NCBI GenBank assembly: GCA_032164245.1
Contig: JAVMKO010000006.1
Span: 37,412,319 to 37,476,318, forward strand
Origin: Sternotherus odoratus
Taxonomy: Eukaryota > Chordata > Testudines > Kinosternidae
Length of the DNA stretch: 64,000 nucleotides
Reading direction: 5' to 3'
Shown: in pieces, positions 46,407 to 59,097 of the stretch
How positions within the stretch are numbered: the first letter of the stretch is position 1
How the letters are laid out: each line of letters opens with the position of its first letter
Translations under genes and position numbers: made by a program
The notes under the pieces: generated by a model
What the model was told of the DNA's origin: nothing
The model's input: only the letters and a program-made list of their open reading frames with translations
Database searches by the model: none

Positions 46407-47182
46407 CTACTGATAAATGTGTAGAAGTCTATTTATTACACTTAGACATAGTTATTTATACATTGGAGCTGACCCTTTATAAGGAATAAAACATTTGTCA
46501 CCTTGTTGTGTTACATCTCGAGAATTAGTTCTTTGGTATAAATGTGTAATCAAACCAGGAAAAGTTTCCACACTACTTTAACTGAAGTAATGAGATAAAA
46601 TAACAATGAATCAAAGTTAATGAAATCTCTTGCAGAAGAAAAAGTTAAATCTGATCACGTCAAAATCAGCTTTAATTACATGAAGTCTTAATTTACATCT
46701 CAGCTCCCTGACAGGTCATGCAAAATGGCAGCAGAAAAATCAGTTTCATAATGTAGTAATCATATTCTGAGGACAAGGCCGTAAATTAAAGGCAGGCTAA
46801 ATGAAAGCATGGAATGATGAAGTTGAAGGTATTAGAACTGTTACATTTATTCTCCAAATAACATGTAAACACATACAAATACAACTGAGAGCAGCACAAG
46901 AACACATATTGTGGCAAGAGATCTAGTGCCAGATTCTAATCTTCTTTACAGCAGTTTCACCAGAGTAATTCTGCGGAAGTCAGTGAAATTAGTGCAGTAA
47001 AACTGGTGTAAGGAGGAGGAAAATCAGGTTCCTAAATTGGGAATGGGACATTTTGTTCTTTTATAATCAACTTTCTGTGCTGTTCTTTCTACTTTAATAT
47101 TTTTCCAGCTGCAAAAATTGCATTTCAATTGTAGTGAATGTAATAGTGCACAAAGAATTATCTATTTAGCTGCCATCAAGAT

Positions 47183-48006
47183 GTGCTGAAACAAGTACTC
47201 ACCAGCAACCACACACCATACAACAAAAACACTAACCCAGGAACCTATCCTTGTAACAAAGCCCAATGCCAACTCTGTCCACATATCCATTCAACTGACA
47301 CCATCATAGGATCTAATCACATCAGCCACACCATCAAGAGGCTCATTCACCGGCATATCTGCCAATGTGATATATGCCATCATGTGCCAGTAATGCCCCT
47401 CTGCCATATACATTGGCCAAACTGGACAGTCTCTATGCAAAAGAATAAATGGACACAAATCTGACATCAGGGATCATAACATTCAAAAACCAGTAGGAGA
47501 ACACTTCAGTCTCCCTGGCCATTCTATTACAGACTTGAAGGTGTCAATTTTAAAACAGAAAAACTGCCAAAACAGACTCCAACGAGAAGCTGGCGAACTG
47601 GAATTAATTTACAAATTGGACACTATCAACCAAGGATTAAACAGGGACAGTGAATGGCTTAGTCATTACACTATTTTAATTTATTTCCGTAAGTTAAGTT
47701 TTCTTCACACCTTTTTGTCAACTTGCAGACACAGATCCACTTGATTATCACTATACATTTTTTTTCTTCTCTCCTGCTGATAATGGCTCATCCAAATTAA
47801 ACAGCCTCTTAGAAATGGTATGGTAATTTCCAACTTTTTATGCTTTCTGTGTATATAAATACATCTTACCTCTGTGTGTTCCATTCTATGCATCCGATGA
47901 AGTGGGCTATAGCCCACGAAAGCTTATGCTGAAATAAATAAAGGTGCCACAAGGATTCCTAGTTTTCTTTACAGATACAGACAAACATGGCTGCTAATCT
48001 TAAACC
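47183..48006 (+). pseudogene. Penelope-like element 3' part: GIY-YIG relic plus terminal sequence
   Basis: The frame at 47183-47464 contains NPGTYPCNKAQCQLCPHI, the Cys-rich linker before the endonuclease of Penelope-like elements. After a frameshift, frame 47403-47744 reads AIYIGQTGQSLCKRINGHKS, the YIG..R core of a GIY-YIG nuclease, then VGEHFSLPGHSITDLKVSIL and an E-rich tail. No RT domain is present, so the copy is 5'-truncated. The non-coding end from ~47850 has the hammerhead-like CCGATGA..GAAA motif (47894-47921) and ends GACAAACATGGCTGCTAATC, the terminal sequence of the foldback elements. This copy links the short palindromes to Penelope-like elements. Confidence 0.8.
47894..47929 (+). 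other. Hammerhead-ribozyme-like core in a Penelope-like end
   Basis: CCGATGA (consensus CTGATGA), A, perfect 6-bp stem GTGGGC-TATA-GCCCAC, GAAA, then a short GC-TTAT-GC hairpin followed by T and G. A real hammerhead would need C-U-GAUGA and not G after the U, so this copy is probably inactive. The base order is the evidence; catalysis is an inference about the family. Confidence 0.4.
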
Positions 48007-48603
48007 TAATGAGCTTTGTTTCATGTTGACTACATGTCATATCTTTAATTTCTGCAGTCATTTTCTTGTGTAGGATCTTTAGTTTATTTAATACTGAGCT
48101 GTCCCTTTCTTATGTCACATTCAATTAGTAGTCCAACATTAATAGGAAGCTGTGAAACTAGTTACTGTTGAAAAGATTTCTAAAACTCAGTTTTGAAAAA
48201 GAAGTGCAGCAATATAGAAAAGCAGCCTATTTATTCCACCTATTGTAATATACAAATATAACTTCTCATACATAAGAGCCATAGATAGTGACAACCCATA
48301 TCTGACATGTGATGACAATAGTTGTCACAAGCAACTTCCAAAATAGTCTCCAAAAAATTAACTGGTTTATGACAAGGTTGGGGGTATTTGGTGTAATCTA
48401 TTTCTTACTCCTCTCTCACTGCCAGTTGTTGTTAAAAAATTGTGTTACTAATAGAGGTGGATGAAACTTTTTTGGCAAGCTTTTTGGCCCAAATACCACA
48501 GTTCATGAATTCGTGTTGATCTGGGTTGTTTGGGTTAAAAAGATCTGCTTCAATGTTTCCAAAACATTTCTGTTTTTCAGGCAAACTTCCCAAGGAAACT
48601 TAG

Positions 48604-48730
48604 GGCTTGTCTATGCTTGAAATGCTGCTGTAGCATAGCTCAGCAGTGCCTCTGTGCACTTCAGTGTGGACCCTACCTGTGCTGATCAGTTCTCCCATTG
48701 GCATAGGTAATTTACCTCACTGGAAGGCAA
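48604..48730. mobile_element. MITE fragment (GGGCTTGTCTATGC end)
   Basis: GGGCTTGTCTATGCTTGAAA, then CACTTCAGTGTGGACCCTAC and GGCATAGGTAATTTACCTC belong to a common turtle MITE related to 16787. The right inverted end is missing. Confidence 0.5.
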
Positions 48731-49414
48731 TAACTAGATCAATCATGGATCAGGTATCTGAACCCAGATCTCCCACATCCTAAGTGAGTGCTCTAATCAC
48801 TGGGCTGTTGGATATTCTAATCTGGGATGTGTTTCCATCTTTCCCACTGAAGCTATTCCACTTTGACCCAACCACGCTATTTAATTATACAAAGGAAGTT
48901 ACTCTCACAGGAATTATCTCCAAATAGAGAGAATGAGGCAGAGAACAATCTGCCAACCACAGCTTCTCTCAAAGGAATACTGGGTAACAAAACTAAAACC
49001 AATGCAGCATTTATTCAAAGATTTGATTGCATGCTAAGAAAAAAAACATGTAAGAAGACTGCGTAACAGCATCATTTGGTGACTCCTGCCAATTATGGAA
49101 GAGCTAAATATCTCTGGGCCAGATCAACCATTTGGTGTAAGTCAATGAAATATTGCACATATATTTTGCATTTGCCTAATAAACTCCAATTCGCACTGGT
49201 AAAAAATGCCTCAGTGGGGGATATGTGAAAGAGATAAAGCAAAAATTTCAAAATACAACACAGGGACACACCAAGGCATGAACTAATGTGTCAGACCTAA
49301 ATCTTTCAGAGTTAACATTGGAATCTTTCTATATCCATTTCATTCACTGCTCCATCAGTCTACTGTCATCAAAAGAAACTAGAGGGCTTCCATCAACATT
49401 AATGAATTTATCCT

Positions 49415-49560
49415 CCTGTCCCTGTTGTAAGGTAGGGAATTATTATCTCGGTTTCTCAGATAGGGGAACTGAGATGTTACCCTACTTGCTCACAAGCATG
49501 CACAAAGTCATTGCAGTGTCAGAAATTGAGCTCACATCGCCTGAATCCTAGTCTAGAACC
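49415..49560 (-). repeat. CORE-SINE (MIR-like) fragment
   Basis: TAGGGAATTATTATCTCGGT, then GGGGAACTGAGATG, AAAGTCATTGCAGTGTCAGA and ATTGAGCTCACATCGCCTGA are a reversed, decayed MIR-like core. Confidence 0.5.
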
Positions 49561-50702
49561 ACACAATATTCTTCCTCTTTGAAAGTGATATTACAGAAAG
49601 ACTGAAATATTAGTACATGTATGCTGTACAGTAGAGACGTTACAAGGCTGTTTTGTTTGATACTGAAAGTTCCCTATAGAGTAAAAATAATCATAATTAG
49701 ACAACTTTTCAGTTCAGTGCCTCAACTTAATTTTGTAACACCATAAACTCTCTTGTTCTGTTCAGTTCATGAATAGCACTAATAATGAATGTAACTTCCC
49801 TGTTACTTTATTTTTCTGGGAAATGATCTCTTGTTAATATGCTGAGACATCTTCTTTAAAACACTTTCATGTCAGTATTTGCTTTCCTGTTGCTCAGTGA
49901 TCTCATTTAAAAGCATTTTTTCCTAATCATTGCTTTTTGAATCCTATTTTCGTGGCCATAAGATGTCTGAAGCAAAAAGCCTTTAAAAATGCAGCATCTG
50001 TTCGTACTTTTTAGAAAAAAGATGCTGAACATCTTTGAAATCCATAGAAGTTGAAGATACTTAGCACCTTGTAAGAAACATTATGATTTGGGTAATAAGT
50101 CTTCCCATGTTAACCTGAGGCCTTAATATTAGTAATACTTGTGGTCCAAGTACTATTATATTACAGCACGATCAGATATTCATTTCAAAAATAGGTGGAC
50201 ATCTGTAAGCATATAATAAATTGAATGAAATGATGTGGATAGAAATTAACACCTTGAAAAACTCTAAATGAAGCAGACCTAGATCACAAATATCAGACCT
50301 ATACATGTGACTAGTGCCATAATTCTCTCCTCTTTGCTCACTTTATGTAAATATTAGTTTGGGGGTGATTTCTCAGGTTAAACCTATTATTTGTTAATAG
50401 TGTACTTGGTGTTCAACTTCTGTACCCCTTTCATCTATGCTATATGCAAGGGCTCACTAGATTTCTCTAGAGATTAGTAGTGATTGTATAGGCTGAGCTG
50501 AAGCCATGTATGCTGCAGCAGCTGCCAGCTTTCCTCTGAGTCATCAGATATTACTTATCAGAAAAAGTAAATGAACCATGAAAAGTAAGCAGCAGCAGAC
50601 AAGTAACTGACCCCTCTGTATGCACTTTGTTCATACAGGTGAATAACTTTCATGACTGAAGATTGGTGTAAGAAAGCTTCTTGGTGACAACTCATGTGTT
50701 TT

Positions 50703-51383
50703 CATCATAAGAACATATGAATGACCATACTGGGTCAAATCAATGGTCTACCTAGCCCACTGCCCTGTCGTCCAAAAGGAGCTGGGGCCAGATGTTTCAG
50801 AGGGAATGAATAGAACAGGACAATTATCCAGAGATTGATCTCCTGTCATGTAGTCAGACATTTAGGGACACCCAGCAAATGTAACTGTATCCTTGATGAT
50901 TTTGTCTAATAGCCATTGTTGGACCTATCCTCCATTAACTTATCTAATTCTTTGTTGAACCCAGTTATAGTTTTGGCCTTCAGCAACCCCTAGCAACTGG
51001 TTCCATAGGCTGATTGTGTTGTGTGATGTACTTCCTTATGTATGTTTTAAACCTGCTGCCTATTAATTTCATTGGGTGATCCAGGGTTCTTGTGTTATGT
51101 CAAGGAGTAAGTAACACTTCCCTATTCACTTTTTCCATACCATTCTTGATTTTATAAACCTCTATCAAAACTCTTTGTCTCAGTTTTCTCTTCTCAAAAC
51201 TGAACAGTCCCAGTCTTTTTAATCCTCATGTGGAAGCAGTTCCATAACCTTAATCATCTTTGTTCTAACTTTTTCCAATTCTAATATCTTTTTTGAGACG
51301 GGGTGACCTGAACTGCACAAAATCTTCAACATGTGGGCATACCATGGATTTATTTAGTGACATTATATTTTCACCATTATTTT
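50703..51383 (-). pseudogene. CR1 LINE 3' end, minus strand
   Basis: Begins with the complement of the CR1 tail (ATAAGAACATATGAATGACC, ATACTGGGTCAAATCAATGG) and continues into the minus-strand C-terminal RT, where 51265-51350 reads SMVCPHVEDFVQFRSPRLKK. Many stops. Confidence 0.8.
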
Positions 51384-51952
51384 TAGGTGATAAATCTGAG
51401 GAACTGTCCCAGACTGAGGTGTCATTAGAGGAGGTTTTTGGAACAAATTGATAAACTAAACAGCAATAAGTCACCCAGACCAGATAGTATTCACTCAAGA
51501 GTTCTGAGGGACTCAAATGTAAAATTGCAAAACTACTAACGGTGGTATGTAACATCATTTAAATCAGCTTCTGTACCAGATGGAGGATAGCTAATGTCGC
51601 CAATTTTTAAAAAAAGACTCCAGAGGTGATCCTGGCAATTACAGGATAATAAGCCTAATTTCAGTACCAGGCAAACTGGTTGAAACTATGGTAAAGAACA
51701 AATATATCAGGCACAAAGATGAACATAATTTGTTGGGGAAGAGTCAACATGGTTTTTGTAAAGGGAAATCATACCTCACCAATCTACTAGAATTCTCTGA
51801 GGGGGTCAACAAGCATGTGGACAAGGGTGATTAAGTGGATATAATATATTTACATTTTCAGAAAGCCTTTGATAAGGTCCCTCACCAAAGGCTCTTAAGC
51901 AAAGTAAGTTGTCGTAAGAAGCTTAATCACAAGAATCTGAATAAGAAGGAAG

Positions 51953-52142
51953 TAACAAAGTCCTGTGGCACCTTAAAGACTAACTATAAAGTTTTGAAGC
52001 ATAAGCTTTCGTGGGCTAATACCCACTTCGTATTAGCCCACGAAAGCTTATGCTTCAAAACTTTATAGTTAGTCTTTAAGGTGCCACAGGACTTTGTTAC
52101 CTCTGCTATTCCAGACTAACACGGCTACCTCTCTGATTCTTG
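51953..52142. mobile_element. Foldback element nested in CR1, 12-bp TSD
   Basis: The left end is truncated at TAACAAAGTCCTGTGGCACC; the right arm is complete to GGCTACCTCTCTGATTCTTG. ATAAGAAGGAAG is repeated at 51941-51952 and 52143-52154. The arms are almost identical and meet at CCCACTTCGTATTAGCCCAC. Mirror image of the copy at 1283, where the left arm is complete and the right truncated. Confidence 0.8.
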
Positions 52143-53151
52143 ATAAGAAGGAAGGTTCTCTCATAGATCAGTAACTGGTTAAGAGATAGTAAATAAAGGG
52201 TAGAAATAAATGGTTAGTTTTCAGAATGCAGAGAGGTAAATAGTGATGTGTCCCAAGGGTCTGTACTATTCAACGTATTCATAAATGATCTGGGAAAAGG
52301 GGAAAACAGTGATGTAGCAAAATTTGCAGATGATATAAAATTACTGAAGATAATTAAGTCCAAAGCAGACTGCGAAGAGTTACTAAGGGATCTCACAAAA
52401 ATGGGTGGCTGGCCAACAAAATGGCAGATGAAATTCAATGTTGATACATTCAAAGTAATGCACATTGGAAAACATAATCCTAACTATACATATAAAATTA
52501 TGGGTCTAAATTAGCTGATACAACTCAATAAAAATATCTTGGAGACATTGTAGATAGTTCTCCGAAAACATCCACTCAATGTGCAGTAGCAGTTAAAAAA
52601 AATCTAATAGAATCTTGGGAATTATTAAGAAAGGGATAGATAAAACTGAGAATATCATATTGCCCTTATAAAAATCCATGGTATGCCCACATCTTGAATA
52701 CTGCATGCAGATCTGGTTGCCCATTTTAAAAAAAATGTATTGGATTTGGAAAAAGTTCAGAAAAGGGCAAGAAAATGATTAGGGGTATGGAACAGCTTCT
52801 ATATGAGGAGAAATTAATAAAACTGGGACTTTTCAGCTTGGAGAAGAGATGACAGAGGGGATATGGTAGAGGACTATAAAATCATGACTGGTGTTGAGAA
52901 ATTAAATAAGGATGTTTTATTTACTCCTCAAAACACAAGAACCATGGGTCACTGAATGAAATTAATAGGCAACAGATTTAAAACAAACAAAAGGAAGTAT
53001 TTCTTCATACAACACACAGTCAGTCTGTGGAACTTTTTGCCAGAGGGTGTTATGAAGGTCAAGACTATAACAGGGTTCAAAAAAGAGCTAGATAAATTCC
53101 TGTAGGATAGTTCCATCAATGACTATTAGCCAGGATAGGCAGGGATGGTGT

Positions 53152-53412
53152 CAGTGGCATAGCCAGGTTTTAATATGAGGAGGAGTGAGCACTGAAAAAA
53201 AAGGTGCATGGGTATAGCCACTGAAATGCTGCTGAAAGAAGTGGCACACCGCCCCAATCACAGACGGTGCGCCACCCTCCAATGTTGGCCGCCCCAAGCA
53301 TGCGCCTGATCCAGCCACCCCCCACACTGGTGAGTTCAAAAGGTGCCACTTTGCGAATTCCAGGCTCAGGGGGAGTGGCTGCTCCCCCTGGCTCCCCCTA
53401 GCTACACTACTG
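53152..53412. mobile_element. hAT-type MITE nested in a CR1 3'UTR, perfect 8-bp TSD
   Basis: Starts CAGTGGCATAGCCAGG and ends CCCTAGCTACACTACTG. GATGGTGT flanks at 53144-53151 and 53413-53420. The interior has GTTGGCCGCCCCAAGC, shared with the element at 59582. Confidence 0.85.
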
Positions 53413-53595
53413 GATGGTGTCCTTAGCCTCTGTTTGCCTAAAGCTGGGAATGGGTGACAGGGATAGATCACTTGATGATTGCCTGTTCTGTTCATTCCCT
53501 CTGAAACACCTGGCATTGGCCACTGTTGAAAGACAAGATACTGGGCTATAGGACCTTTGGTCTGACCCAGTATGGCTGTTCTTATGTTCACACTT

Positions 53596-54480
53596 ATTAT
53601 CTATCCTTTTCCTAGTGGTTCCTAACATTCTGTTAGCTTTTTTACCTACTGCTGCACATTGAGCAGATGTTTTCAGAAAACTATCCATGATGATTCCAAG
53701 ATCTCTTTCTTGAGTGGTAACAGCTAATTTAGACCCCCCCCCCATCATTTTATATGTATAGTTGGGATTATGTTTTCCCATACACATTACTTTGCATTTG
53801 TCAACAAAAGGTCAGATGAAATTCAGTGTTGCCCAGTCACCCAGTTTTGTAAGATCCCTTTGTAATTCTTTGCAGTCTGCTTTGGACTTAATTATCTTGA
53901 GTAGTTTAGTGTAAGCTGCAGACTTTGCCCTCTCACTGTTTACTCTCTTTTCCAGATCATTTTCAAATATGTTGAACAGCACTGGTCCCAGTACAGATCC
54001 TTGGGGGGACCCCACTATTTTATCTCTCTCCATTGTGAAAACTGACTATTTATTCCTGCCTTTTGTTTCCTATCTTTTAACCAGGTACTGATTCATGAGA
54101 GGACCTTCTCTCTTATTCTATGACAGCTTATTTTGCTTAAGAACCTTTGTTGAGGGACTTTATCGAAGGTTTTCTGAAAGTGCAAGTGCACTATAGCTAC
54201 TAGATCCTTTTTGTCCTCATGCTCATTGACTCCCTCAACAAATTCTATTAGATTAGTGAGGCATGATTTCCCTTTACAAAAATCATGTTTACTCTTCTCC
54301 CAACATATTGTGCTTATCTATATGTGTCTGATAATTCTGTTCTTTACTGTGGTGTTAATTAATTTGCCCGGTACTGAAGTTAGATTTACTAGCTTGTAAT
54401 TGCTAGGATTGCCTCTGAAGTCTTTTAAAAACTGTCTTACATTATCTATTCTCCAGTCATCAGACTTCTTAATCTGGTCT
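53596..54480 (-). pseudogene. CR1 LINE fragment, RT domain
   Basis: Minus-strand frames give ITTQERDLGIIMD-like [40 protein letters not shown] and QKTFDKVPQQRFLSKI, CR1 RT blocks in the correct order. In the catalytic motif FADD is replaced by SAAYTKLLK. It abuts the + strand CR1 tail directly. Confidence 0.85.
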
Positions 54481-54789
54481 CTAGTTAAAACAAAGAAAAG
54501 ACTGCAAAATAGTCTTGCATGTTTTGATGGCTTGATAATTTTGTTAATGTATTAGATTTGCCTTGTAGGAGGAATAATCAGACTACAGAAGGAACAACAT
54601 GACTTCAGTAAATTGCAAATCTAATTGAACTACCTAAGGGATTTGCAATTTAATCACACAATGATCCTTTTGAAAAGGCCTGCCACATCTCTGATAGCAA
54701 TAAGAATCCAAAATGGTAGTAGTACATTGAGGGCCAAATATTGTGCCCCACTAACATCTGTGAGACTCTTTTTATCTGGGAGCTATTAG

Positions 54790-55140
54790 CTTTCTTGACA
54801 ACAAGGGCACACTGTTGACTCATATCCAGCTTCTAATGCACTGTAACCCCTAGGTCCTTTTCTGTAGAATTGCTGCTTAGCCGCTTAATCCCTAGTCTGT
54901 AGCAGTGCATGGGTTTCTTCTGTCTTATGTGCAGGACTCTGTACTTGTCCTTGTTCAACCTCAGATTTCTTTTGGACCAATCCTCTAATTTGTCTAGGTC
55001 CCTCTGTATCCTATTCTTACCGTTCCGCGTATGTACCACTCATCCTAGTATAGTGTCATCTGCAAACTTGCTGAGTGTGCAATCCACGCCATCCTCCAGA
55101 TCATTAATGAAGATATTGAACAAAACTGGCCCATAAAATG
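54790..55140 (-). pseudogene. CR1 LINE fragment, second subfamily
   Basis: The minus-strand frame at 54833-55039 reads RIQRDLDKLEDWSKRNLRLN, KYRVLHI, PMHCYRLG and STEKDLGVTVH, the chicken-type CR1 block (QRDLDRLEKWADRNLMKF...). It differs from the neighbouring turtle-type CR1 subfamily. Confidence 0.8.
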
Positions 55141-58100
55141 ACTCATAGTTTTAAAACCCAATATGTGTGGCCTGGAGAATTAAGGATGGAGTGGTAACCC
55201 TAACTGGGAAATTTCTTGCTTTTGTTAATTTAAATGTATAGGTTTAATTTTCAAACAGGGCCACTCAATGTTAAGTAACTCAGTACAGATGTAGACTTCT
55301 AAATGGGCACTTAGTCACCTAAATACAGTATTCATTTTTAGATGCTTAACTGTGGGTTTGGGTTCCTAGGAACCCAGGTTTGAAATTGGGCTCTAAACTT
55401 ACACATCCTTGACTATTTCGGTTTAATTTTCCCTCCCTTTTTAAACAGTGTTTTTCAGCTTTGAAAGGACAGATATGTTTATAACATGACAACATAAACA
55501 GATGCAGGAAGCTCAAATATCACATTATTTCTGCTCTAAGAAAGAAAATATGGCTGACATGTTTGGGGGCACTTATGACTAGGTTTGGTCTAGGTTTTCA
55601 TGTTACAAAGCTATGGAACCATGTAGGGAAATAGTAAACAAGGTGCAAACATTATTCCCAGTTAGAAGTGATTAGGTATCAGAAAATTCAATGTGTAGTC
55701 GTATACGGAACTAGGATTTAAATCTTTTCTTGTACAGTATATCTTGCACAGAAAAATTCGGTGGTGCCCAAAACTGTTAACAGCTGTATGGAAGTTGCTA
55801 GTCTAGGGGGTCAGGTGAAGGTTAGTATCTCAGATGTATATTTGTTGAGGAGTTAGAGCTTGAACCTGTATTCCTGGTACACACAAAGCTTCAATTAATC
55901 TCTCTAGGAGCTCTGGATGAATCAAGGAGCATTTGGGTGTGCACAGGATTCATAAAAATATTACAGAAAATTACCACGTTGTCACACGGGCCAGCCCCTT
56001 TCAGTGGGAGATGGGTACTCAACTGTGCTTTTGAAAAACCTCCCTCTAAATCCCTGCATCTTCAGTGTCCCATGTTACAGCAATAATTCTTCCTGCTAAA
56101 GAGGACTGCACGTCCTAGAACTGAATACCACACACTACTGAGCCAAAGGTGTGGCTTTTGAGCAATGTGAGTCTGAGTGCCCAATCTCTCCAGCTTGTGC
56201 CTTGGTGTTCATGAAACCCATATTTTGATTTCCAGTTCTGAATTTTTACCTTAGGGTGAGTGAGGTTGGTTAAACAGAAATGGCATTTTGCCCAGACCTT
56301 GGAGAGGGAGGTACCTCATGACATCTATCTGTGAGCTGACTGATAACGAGTTCCAGCCCGTCCTCTTCAGTTAGAAATGTGTGACTCAGGACTTGAAAGA
56401 TTGTAATGGGGGAAAAGGGATTAATTAGAAAAACAAAAGTGGGTGCCTCAGGGTTACACAAAGAACATGAAGTTGCTTAAATTTCAGTGAAAGTGACAAA
56501 CAATAAAAAAAATTGATTATAGCTTTGAGTCTTCTGTGTGTGTGTGTGGATAACAGATAGGAAAACCAGACACTGTTTTTCCAGCACATGCCAGGTTGGA
56601 TCACAATTTAGCATTTAAATAAGATGGTCTGACAGTAAATCTGGTTGTGACTATTTTATTTTGCATATAAGTTCCCTTGGAGAAAAGCAGGGAAATGTAA
56701 CCTATAAATCATGCTGTTATAAATGCCTTTTGTTTCCCTGACTGACTTTAAGAATAAGATTGGTATATTTGTTTTTTTATTTCCCTTTATTTGTGCTTAA
56801 AAAGCCAGCTTTGGTTTTATCACTGTTAAACAGAAATGACCTTTACTTCAGTAACTAGGCTGATAATGTTGGGTAAGCATTTTGAAACAATGGCACGCTA
56901 TGTAGTGTGGGTCAAAAGCAGATAGGTCATTTTTTTTCAAGGAACTAATAGCAGTGTAATTATATGTGACACCCATGAAAGAGTTAATGTGCATAAGTAT
57001 ACCTCATTCTGATTACCAGATGAGTTTTGATGACAGGCAGTTATAGTGTGTGGAGTTTCTGGTGTCTCAGGCAGAACTGGAAATCTCCATCTCCAGCTGG
57101 CCAATGCAATTTCCCTAAATTCTTACTATTAATATATTTCTGGGGAGTTCCTACCTCTACTCCAGACTTTTAATAGGGATTATAAATACAAAAGCGAGGT
57201 GATTTTGGGGAACTGTTTTATAGCACGTTATAAGAAATGTTTTAGAAACAAAGGCTCCCAGGCCTCAGTAGAACTGTGAAAAGGGGATTAAAATCCACAT
57301 TTGTCTGTTTGTATTTACTAGATACTGTAACATAATTGTCAAAATCTGACTGGCTCTGTTCAGGTGTGCTAAGTGGGAGGCAGATGGTGCAGGGAAACCT
57401 TCTATTTCCACCACAGTCATCCAAGGGTAGCTCTAACTGGGATGACTATGCTGGTGAACACAGGGCAGAGGTTCAGAGTGGCTCAGAGTTCCTGCATCAT
57501 TGGCTGGTCTCAGACAAAGGAACAAATGGAAGGGCTGGCCAAAAATTTCTGTCTAAACTTTTTTGATGGAAGAATTGGAGTTATGACTAAACGAAAAGGT
57601 CATGGAAAAGTGTCTGCTTTCCTCAGACTTCCAGTTTTTAACTTTTGTTGGAAAACTGAAATATTGCTTATCAGTCAGACTTTTGTTTCCTGTTTGCCCC
57701 CCCCCCCGCCAGCACTGTTTCCTCCCCCCACTGAACCTCTACAAAATTATGTCATTGTTTCTGTCAAAACTTTCCACCTGAGGGGTGGCCTAACTTCCAG
57801 ACCAGCTGTAGTGTCTGGTTGGGCTGGGGCCATAGGAGTGTTTGCTACATATCCTTGAAAATGTAGCAAATCCTTGAGGTCATCAAGTTCCCCTCTGCCT
57901 TGGTGGAGGTCTTTTGCCTTTCATAGAAGGTGAGCCTATTTCCCTTATGCCCTTGGAGCTCAAAGTTCTAACACACAATTGTGTCCTAAGGTTTTTAGCA
58001 AATGTTTTGAGTTTAAGATGGCACTTTGCTCTTTTGATTCTTCTTAAATTAAGATGTTGAAGATGGGGGTGAAGTGTGTTTACTCCTAGAGCTGAGATGA

Positions 58101-58973
58101 ATAGCTGAATTCCATGACCATGGTCAAGACCCAGGCAACAGCAAAACGAAAGTAGTTTGTCAGTGATCTGCCATTTCTTTCAAGAAACTCATGATGTGGG
58201 GAGAACAAGAGGAGATGGAAGTGCCACAGGCCACAGTTAAGGGTGGCCATTTTTAATGGGCCTCCAGGGTGTGGAAATCAGCTATGAGAGAAAGGCAAGT
58301 GCAATTTACAGGGAAGTCCAAACTCTGCTTTTGCAATGAGGACTTGCATCAGACCAAGTCAAGGTAAGCAGCCTCAAAGCAGAAAAATGAAGTCTTATAA
58401 CAGCCCTGCAGGGCACAGAGTTTTTCTTTCAGTTGGCCATGTATGCTTTAGGAAATCCTAAGAGTCCTGCCCTGATCGACAAAGTGGCAAGCATCTCTGT
58501 TTGAAGGCAATGGATGCTGTACCACTCTGACAAAAGTTATTTTGAACCACAGTTTGAGAAGCACTGGTCTAGGTGATATTTCAATAGGAATGTCACACAT
58601 CTCTACAGATAGATGCTACTAAAAAACATAACACAGTAGAATATAAATTGGCCAGCAGGGCTAGGCAAGGGAAGGCACTCCTGTGCCATGACAATCAGAG
58701 GGGAATCTTGATACGCACTTAGCCATGCTTTTGTGTTGGCTTCACAGTAGTATGGCTATAGAGGCAACAAGCTATGTAGCAGTTGCTATGGTAGTAATGC
58801 AATACTCTGAGGAGTTTGCACAGCTTTTGTGATGTCTGTTTAATATCTTATCAATGCATAATGTACCTTGCTGACTTTATTTTCCTAAACTATTCCAAAT
58901 GTGTGTGGCACTTCCTCATTTGTCTAATGACTTGACTAGCCTGCACGGTTTCTGTGTATATACACACTTCCCA
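55141..58973. other. Intergenic, no gene or clear repeat
   Basis: Mostly unique AT-rich sequence. A short (GT)n run is near 56535, a C run near 57700, and a lone hAT-type end (CACAGTTTGAGAAGCACTG) at 58551-58569. The open frame at 57373-57858 has no recognised domain and is not called. Confidence 0.5.
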
Positions 58974-59097
58974 GAGAGACAAGGCGGGTGAGGTAATAAT
59001 TTTATTGTCCCAACTTTTGTTGGTCCAATAAAAATATTACGTGCCCCATCTCATCTCCTTAATGCTCTGGGACCAACACAGCTACAACAACACTGTA
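58974..59097. mobile_element. Foldback copy of the second Penelope-like terminal family
   Basis: AGAGAGACAAGGCGGGTGAG (inverted orientation) is followed by TTGTTGGTCCAATAAAAATA, then GGGACCAACACAGCTACAAC (direct orientation), so the copy folds back on itself. CACTTCC occurs just outside both ends (58964 and 59099). Confidence 0.55.

Larger units (their letters stand above)
48007..50702. other. Intergenic, mostly unique
   Basis: Apart from the MITE fragment at 48604 and the SINE piece at 49415, no exon or clear repeat is seen. A tRNA-SINE-like piece with GAACCCAGATCTCCCACATC at 48749-48830 resembles a CORE-SINE fragment. Confidence 0.45.
51384..53595 (+). pseudogene. CR1 LINE, RT to 3' tail, carrying two nested insertions
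   Basis: RT blocks in order on the + strand: NYRIISLISVPGKLVE near 51640, GKSQHGFCKGKSYLTNLLEF near 51740, YLHFQKAFDKVPHQRLLSKV near 51850, KFADDIKLLKIIKSKADCEE near 52320 and KMIRGMEQLLYEEKLIKLGL near 52780. The 3'UTR closes with GGACCTTTGGTCTGACCCAG near 53550. A foldback element (51953-52142) and a hAT MITE (53152-53412) sit inside it. Frameshifts and stops throughout. Confidence 0.85.

Noticed and set aside
57373..57858. 161-codon open frame as a downstream gene
   Set aside because: No recognised domain, no splice context, passes a C run, and two overlapping frames are open too.
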